DNA of 64,000 nucleotides from Lineus longissimus (lineage: Eukaryota; Nemertea; Pilidiophora; Heteronemertea; Lineidae), in assembly GCF_910592395.1 (NCBI RefSeq), contig NC_088316.1, forward strand, positions 12,772,001 through 12,836,000, given 5' to 3'. Positions 57,540 through 64,000 of the stretch are shown piece by piece; the first letter of the stretch is position 1, and each line of letters opens with the position of its first letter. Below the pieces are notes generated by a model. That model had not been told where the DNA came from. It made no database searches and saw only the letters and a list, made by a program, of their open reading frames with translations. The translations under genes and the position numbers were made by a program.

Positions 57540-58972
57540 GTGGCATGGAGGAGAATGGCATGGAGGACAAATTGCAGTCAGCATACAAATGTGGGCACAG
57601 CACCGAGACTGCTCTCCTTAAGATCAAATCTGCCATTGATACTGCTCTGGACCAAGGGAGGGGTATGATTCTCATCCTGCTTGATATGTCAGCTGCAATG
57701 GACTCAATACCATCAATCATGGCATTCTACTTAAACGCCTTGAATGTAGCCTGGGTATCACAGGAAAAGCCCTGGAATGGTTTGAGTCGTACCTTTCCCT
57801 TCGATCCCAGACAGTTGTCATTGAGGGTCAGATGTCAGACCCCAAACCACTGCTGGGTGGTGTCCCACAGGGCTCAGTGTTGGGCTCACTTCTCTTCTCG
57901 ATTTATATCCAGTCACTTGGAGAAGTTATCGAGAGACATCGCATGTTGCGACATTGTTTGCAGATGACATCCAGCTGTACGACAGCTTCCATGTTTCAGA
58001 ACATGGTCTCCAGGATGCTGTTGCTAGGGCTGAGGCGTGTGTAAGTGATGTACGCAAGTGGCTTGGCCTAAACCACCTCAAGGGCAATGATGAGGAGACA
58101 GAATTTCTCATCGTTGCTTCAAAACGTAAACTGTCGAAGCTCAAGCCACTGCAGGTCATTAACATTGGACCATCCGCTATCCAGGCTTCTGCCCTAGTCA
58201 GGAACCTGGGAGCAATTTTCGATGAAAATATGGAAATTTCTAAACAAGTGTCAAAGGTGGTCAAGGGTGCTTATTTTCAAATTCACAAAATCTCAAAGAT
58301 CCGTAGACACCTTGACAATAAAACTTGTGCCCGTGTAATTAATGCCCTTGTAACATCAAGATTAGATTTTCAAAACACCTTACGTACTATGACTCCCAGA
58401 GTGTGAACTTTCAAGACTACAAAAAGTTCAGAATGCAGCTGCTAGGCTTCTAAGTAAGACCAAAAAGAGGGAACACATCACCCCTGTACTGAAGGAGCTG
58501 CACTGGCTGCCGGTGAGATCAGGTATCCAGTATAAATTGCTACTGCTGACGCATCAAGTCTTACATAATGACCAAAGCCCGGAGTACCTCAAGGAGTTCC
58601 TCAGACCTCGTGCCCCGGACCGCAGGCTTCGGTCTTCCGAGGACCAATGGCTCCTTTCCATACCACGGACAAGGGGCGTCCTCCGAGACAGTTGCCTGGG
58701 GAACTTGGCACCCAGGCTGTGGAACTCACTTCCGGTCTGGATGCGTGATCCCATTGGCACCAGCGCCTTCAAAAAACATCTTAAAACTCACCTTTTTATT
58801 GAACACTTCGACACCACCACCTAGATGTTTTAATCTCTATGAATGTTTTATTCTCTATGTACAATTTTCTCTTTTACTATGTGTTGTTTTTTAAATTGTA
58901 CAGTGCTTTGCAAATGATTTTCATTCAAAAGCACTTTTGATATAATAAATTATTATTATTAATTATTATTAT
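57540..58972 (+). mobile_element. 5'-truncated CR1/L2-like LINE with broken reverse transcriptase
   Basis: RT motifs in order: QSAYKCGHSTETALLKIKSA, ILILLDMSAAMDSI, GGVPQGSVLGSLLFSIYI, FADDIQLYDS, ARVINALVTSRLDF, LQKVQNAAARLL, ITPVLKELHWLPV, PRAPDRRLRSSEDQ and LAPRLWNSLPVWMRD, then a stop. At least three frameshifts (near 57710, 57955 and 58400) separate these blocks, and the endonuclease half is missing. The 3' end GTGCTTTGCAAATG...(ATT)n is typical of the clade. Confidence 0.9.
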
Positions 58973-59139
58973 TGTTCTTGGAATATGCGCCTGGCAGAAT
59001 TAGTGGTACTGGCAGTTATAATGTTTCATTTTGCGCTATTGACAGATCTGGTGTTTGACACATTCCTTACAATGTCTACTGCCTCTGCCGACACGGCCTC
59101 TTTCCCTGTAAACACATTGTAGAGGAGAGTTAGCCTTTG

Positions 59140-60440
59140 GTTCTACATTCTTTCCTCCAGAGTTTTCCATCCAAGATCTTTCTGGAGGTGGGTCATACTC
59201 CTGGTTCTGCTATAGTTGTTTGATCTTGCCATTGCCATCATTGCGTTATATGCGAGCTCCTTTATCTTGGGCGGGGAACCCTTCAGATTCCGGCGTAGGA
59301 AGCCAATGACTCTGTTTGCCTTTTTAGCGGTGGATGTAACTTGCAGTTCCATCGGAGATCGTCGGCAAATGTCAATCCCAGGTACTTGGCCTGGTTTACT
59401 TCCTTTCAGGAGTTCTCCAGCCAGACTGTAGAAGCCTGTTATTGGTTTCCTCGACCTTGAAGGTCTCATGATGTTACACTTCTTAACATTGAAACTCGTA
59501 TCCCACAGTTCGCCCCATTCAACTGTTTATCGAGGTCTTGCTGTAGCGCTAGTTGGTTTCAGGGTTGGCTCTTTTTTTTCCCTCCTAGCCACTTTTTAGC
59601 CAAGTGGCTGTCACTTTTAGCTCTAGCCATTGCCGATCGTTTGTCCATCTTGGGGCCGACCCATCCCACAGTAACATGTGCGAGAATGGCAGCCCGCCAG
59701 TACTGAGACTGGCAAATCAACGAACGATAGCAACCACCTGTGACAGCGCGGCCGCCCGCAAATATGATGACGTTTGACAGACTAACGATCGTTCCTTGGT
59801 GCATTTGGTGTGGAAGTGGATCTTTTTGATAGACTTTGATCAATTTTTGCATAACACTATTACTCTCTCGCCAAATCATTGTAATTCAAATTGAATTCGC
59901 AAAATTTTTAGCCAGACATTGTTTTACATTCGCCTCTCATGTGCAGCATTCGCAAGTGGCGAAAATGCGAACGGGCACGCCAACCCGAATGACTCTGTTG
60001 TCGGTACAATAGGCAATCATCTACGAAAAGCCTGGATTTTGAACAGACGATAGCTGGTAGGTCATTGATGCGGAGCAGGAATATTAAAGGCCCTAGTACT
60101 GTCCCTTGTGGTACACCGGACTTTACTGTGACAGCATTGGAACTGATGCATTCAACCAGGGCTTGCTGGTTACGCTAGGTTACAGTCCATTCTGGAATGT
60201 TCCCTCTCATTCCACAGTGGGATAGCTTCCCCAGTACCTTTTTGTGTGGGACGGTATCGAACACTTTCGAGAAGTCCATTATCACCATATCCACTTATTG
60301 AAGTGTTTTCAAGATTGTTTTGGTGTTGTGTGTAATCTGGTAATCTTCCACCAGTTGAAGGTGGGTTTCTAGCTAGATCTTAGCGTGACATCAGTTGAGT
60401 TTGTTTTCAGCAATTACCTTACAACGAGCTTCGCAACAAG
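59140..60440 (-). mobile_element. Broken non-LTR retrotransposon RT (Jockey/CR1-like), split by an insertion
   Basis: Reading from high to low coordinates: DMVIMDFSKVFDTVPHKKVL (about 60290-60230), [20 protein letters not shown] (about 60125-60065), [11 protein letters not shown] (about 60035-60000), then an insertion, then LQQDLDKQL, ELWDTSFNVKKCNIMRPSRS, KANRVIGFLRRNLKGSPPKI and LGWKTLEERM down to 59143. The catalytic YxDD is altered to FVDD and stops occur upstream, so it is dead. It is on the opposite strand to the neighbouring LINE. Confidence 0.85.
59567..59990. mobile_element. Insertion element with GGGTTGGC termini inside the LINE RT
   Basis: The interruption of the RT frame between the VDDC motif and LQQDLDK coincides with GGGTTGGC on the left and its reverse complement GCCAACCC on the right, about 420 bp apart. 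A short hairpin, AGCCACTT...AAGTGGCT, lies near the left end. No coding capacity is apparent despite a 106-codon minus-strand frame. No clear target duplication. Confidence 0.55.
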
Positions 60441-60643
60441 AGTGTTTTCGGGTGGGTAGGTATTGTCACAATCCCCATATATTCCAAGCCGTGTTTTAGG
60501 GTTCATTGAAATTGCTGAAGCCCGGCACTCCCCAAGCAGGTTGCGGATCCTGCCTAATGTTGTCTCTGCCTCATTTTGATTTTCCTGGTATCGTCCTTGG
60601 GTTTCTCCTTCATGTACCTTCTTCGGTCGATGAACAACCATTA

Positions 60644-61080
60644 GTCGCAGTTCCACCTATCATAAAACCCCGTGTTTTTTCAAGACCCGTGTCTTCGCCG
60701 TGTGTAAAAAAACCCGGGGCGCACTTACACCTATCAGTGGTGTTAGATAATGGTTAATAGCCCCGGCGACAGGTGCGCTGTAGGTAGGGAGCTCTCCTGT
60801 GTTTCTTTCCCGTTGGAGGGGAATTTCGCATGCGCAATACCGAGGCAACTACACCGCACCATCTGTCGCCAGATCTTAGAACTTGCAATTGCCGTGTCTA
60901 TTCAGATTCCACCTATCAAAAAACCCGTGTTGAACACAGGTCTAAATTAGCCCCCGATTAGCCCCATCGAGCTTGATGGGGCTCATAGACACGGGGATTT
61001 GACACACGGGTCTATTTAGACACGTCAATTCATAGGTGTAAGCGCAAAAGACACGGGGATTTGATAGGTGGAAGTACGAC
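60644..61080. mobile_element. TA-flanked MITE with ~34-bp terminal inverted repeats
   Basis: The left end GTCGCAGTTCCACCTATCAT runs on to AAAACCCCGTGT. The right end, reverse complemented, reads GTCGTACTTCCACCTATCAA then ATCCCCGTGT. TA precedes and follows the element (60642-60643, 61081-61082), as for Tc1/mariner-type MITEs. A third, internal copy, TTCCACCTATCAAAAAACCC, lies at about 60907, and several ACACGG(G)-containing inverted motifs fill the rest. Confidence 0.8.
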
Positions 61081-61712
61081 TATTGTATTGGTATTGGTTT
61101 TGCTAATGGGTGGAACATCTGTGATTTGCTAAAGACCTCCCCGGAGACCTCTCTCCAGGCGAAGACCACCTGTTGGTCGTATCAAGCAAATCCGAGTGTG
61201 ATGACGACAGAAAGAGAAATTTACGATTCATCCAGCTAGCTCCAAATTTGATGAAGTCCGTAGAGAGTGTGTGTATACGACTTGTAAATGCAGATGCCCC
61301 CTGGCTTGTGTTTTAGGTACTTCCCTTGATGACTTATACATGCAGCTATGCCCCTGGCTTTCGCATGGACATTGTATGTGTGTATTACTGCATTCAAATC
61401 CCAGTGAACTTCAGTAAGTTGTAAAAGTTAAACATTCAGGAGAGTGAGACTATTTTTCAGTTTTAATTTGTGTTTATTCCAAAATTCATTTATCATTTAC
61501 CTTTTCTTCCAAGACATACATGTATTGAGACTTTTGCTGCGGGCCGGAAAAGTTAGATTAGATTATTTTGTTACCGGTAGATTTGTAAAGAAATTCTTAC
61601 TTTAAAAAAAATAAAATCTATTTTGATGAAAAATACCAAAGTGTAATTTCAGTTTCTCTTTGCTCTCAAAGACAGGACCATTCGTGGATGCTGGGTAGCT
61701 CCTGTACCTGTG

Positions 61713-63184
61713 GGATGTACTAGATACAACCCATGTACCTGAGGTAACTTATGTACCTGGGGACTGGCTCAACCTGGCCATGGATACAACCCATGTACCT
61801 GAAGTACCTTATGTACCTGGGACTGGCTCAACCTGACCATGGATACAACCCATGTACCTGAGGTACCTTATGTACCTGGGACTGGCTCAACCTGACCATG
61901 GATACAACCCATGTACCTGAAGTACCTTATGTACCTGGGACTGGCTCAACCTGACCATGGATACAACCCATGTACCTGAAGTACCTTATGTACCTGGGAC
62001 TGGCTCAACCTGACCATGGATACAACCCATGTACCTGAGGTACCTTATGTACCTGGGACTGGCTCAACCTGACCATGGATACAACCCATGTACCTGAAGT
62101 ACCTTGTGTACCTGGGACTGGCTCAACCTGACCATGGATACAACCCATGTACCTGAGGTAACTTATGTACCTGGGGACTGGCTCAACCTGGCCATGGATA
62201 CAACCCATGCACCTGAAGTACCTTGTGTACCTGGGACTGGCTCAACCTGACCATGGATACAACCCATGCACCTGGAGTACCTTATGTACCTGGGACTGGC
62301 TCAACCTGACCATGGATACAACCCATGCACCTAAAGTACCTTATGTACCTGGGACTGGCTCAACCTGACCATGGATACAACCCATGCACCTGAAGTACCT
62401 TATGTACCTGGGACTGGCTCAACCTGACCATGGATACAACCCATGCACCTAAAGTACCTTATGTACCTGGGACTGGCTCAACCTGACCATGGATACAACC
62501 CATGTACCTGAAGTACCTTATGTACCTGGGACTGGCTCAACCTGACCATGGATACAACCCATGTACCTAAAGTACCTTATGTACCTGGGACTGGCTCAAC
62601 CTGGCCATGGATACAACCCATGTACCTGAGGTACCTTATGTACCTGGGACTGGCTCAACCTGACCATGGATACAACCCATGTACCTGAAGTACCTTATGT
62701 ACCTGGGACTGGCTCAACCTGACCATGGATACAACCCATGTACCTGAAGTACCTTATGTACCTGGGACTGGCTCAACCTGACCATGGATACAACCCATGT
62801 ACCTGAGGTAACTTATGTACCTGGGACTGGCTCAACCTGACCATGGATACAACCCATGTACCTGAAGTACCTTATGTTCCTGGGACTGGCTCAACCTGGC
62901 CATGGATACAACCCATGTACCTGAAGTACCTTATGTATCTGGGACTGGCTCAACCTGACCATGGATACAACCCATGTACCTGAGGTAACTTATGTACCTG
63001 GGACTGGCTCAACCTGACCATGGATACAACCCATGTACCTGAAGTACCTAATGTACCTGGGACTGGCTCAACCTGACCATGGATACAACCCATGTACCTG
63101 AGGTAACTTATGTACCTGGGACTGGCTCAACCTGACCATGGATACAACCCATGTACCTGAAGTACCTTATGTACCTGGGACTGA
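61713..63184. repeat. 61-bp minisatellite, about 24 copies
   Basis: The unit contains GGATACAACCCATGTACCTG, AAGTACCTTATGTACCTGGG and ACTGGCTCAACCTGACCAT. Period is 61 bp throughout, with few substitutions (GTACC/GCACC, GAAGT/GAGGT) and occasional single-base insertions. Since 61 is not a multiple of three it cannot encode a repeated peptide. High identity means recent expansion. Confidence 0.97.
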
Positions 63185-63815
63185 CCAAGTAAGGGCTATT
63201 TTAGCTGAGGTGACTAGCATCATGACGAGATGTATAAAACACGACAAGTAGCGAAGGACAATAATATGCTGGCGACGTCATGCAAAGATGACACAATACA
63301 CCACATGATTTACAAAATGCCAGAGGCTAGTTTACTCAATTTCACACAAAGGAACTGGACAGCTCACCCTTCAGGCCTCTCAATAACAGAAAGTATACAC
63401 CGTTCAATGGTATGAGAGTAAAAAATCCCCCCCCCCCAAATAAATTTCTGGCCCCCCGAAGTGTTTTCTGGAGGTTTAGCTGGGTGTATCCCAAATATGT
63501 AATTGATAGGCCCGCCCTTTCAAACACTAACAAGAAATCTGTATCTAGCTGAACGTTAGCATGTTTGAAAGGCAATAAGTTACAACCAGGCACGCGAGCT
63601 CAAGCAATCATTCATTAAACATACACGATTATATCTACAAAGTTGTTCTATACAAGATTTACAGTTAAATGCAGTCTCACACAGAGATGAAATATTTAGT
63701 TTTCTCCTCGAGAGTTAAATATTAACAGAGTTGGAAATGAAAGCAGGCTTGATAAAACATTCCAATAGCTTACAAACTTCCTCGAAGACTTTCAGTTAAA
63801 TGCAGTCTGAGGTAC
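63185..63815. other. Unique sequence between two minisatellites
   Basis: About 630 bp with no recognisable gene, apart from a poly-C run at 63428-63437. Short frames on both strands show no motif. Confidence 0.5.
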
Positions 63816-64000
63816 AATGTCACAGAACATGTCACGGAACATGTCCTAGACCCAATGTCACTGAACATGTCCTAGACCCAATATCACGGAACATATCCTA
63901 GACCCAATGTCACTGAACATGTCTTAGACCCACTGTCACGGAACATGTCCTAGACCCACTGTCACGGAACATGTCCTAGACCCAATGTCACGGAACATGT
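63816..64000. repeat. 26-bp tandem repeat running off the window
   Basis: At least seven copies of a 26-bp unit, TGTCACGGAACATGTCCTAG then ACCCAA, with changes such as ACTGAA for ACGGAA. The array is cut by the window end, so total length is unknown. Confidence 0.92.

Overview
This is a piece of a metazoan nuclear genome. The genes are split by GT-AG introns and sit among minisatellites, MITEs, SINEs and decayed LINEs. The proteins resemble vertebrate orthologues closely enough to place domains exactly. The compact genes, the TRPC-type channel tail and the repeat style (many ACATGTA and GTAGGCCTAC palindromes) suggest a marine invertebrate, perhaps a lophotrochozoan or non-vertebrate deuterostome. 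I cannot fix the phylum from sequence alone.

Layout. (1) 1-4718: no recognised gene. (2) 4719-5360 (+): last two coding exons of a TRPC-type cation channel. (3) 10634-11279 (+): two-exon gene for a 95-residue single-pass membrane protein, probably mitochondrial. (4) 11529-25039 (+): a complete 18-exon SLX4, the nuclease scaffold (2560 residues), with tandem UBZ4 fingers, BTB domain, SAP-like segment and SLX1-binding C-terminus. One 4.5-kb exon holds a six-copy 43-residue repeat. (5) 27792-32217 (-): NAXD, the NAD(P)HX dehydratase, convergent with SLX4. (6) 33875-36869 (+): XPNPEP3, the mitochondrial Xaa-Pro aminopeptidase, head-to-head with NAXD. (7) 40800-47378 (-): a complete 10-exon PPAT, the first enzyme of purine synthesis, with an intronless membrane-protein ORF and promoter-like block inside its last intron. 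(8) 49599-54054 (-): a complete 7-exon UNC50, with a 2.1-kb minisatellite in its last intron. (9) 54055-64000: no host gene found; TIR elements, two broken LINEs, nested MITE insertions and two minisatellites.

The genes are unrelated housekeeping functions (DNA repair, nicotinamide-nucleotide repair, mitochondrial peptide processing, purine synthesis, Golgi trafficking) plus a channel. NAXD and XPNPEP3 probably share a bidirectional promoter between about 32.2 and 33.8 kb.

The most unusual observations are: a 33-bp minisatellite directly downstream of PPAT that looks amplified from the last 33 bp of the PPAT coding sequence; a near-perfect 131-bp inverted duplication and a 985-bp Mutator-like element with a 9-bp target duplication, both in PPAT intron 1; the nested ORF; the SLX4 43-residue repeat and a decayed copy of an SLX4 exon; a Penelope-like GIY-YIG remnant inside SLX4; and a four-copy interspersed repeat family. 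Exon joins were checked for reading-frame continuity by hand. Homology calls rest on recognition of family motifs, not on a database search.
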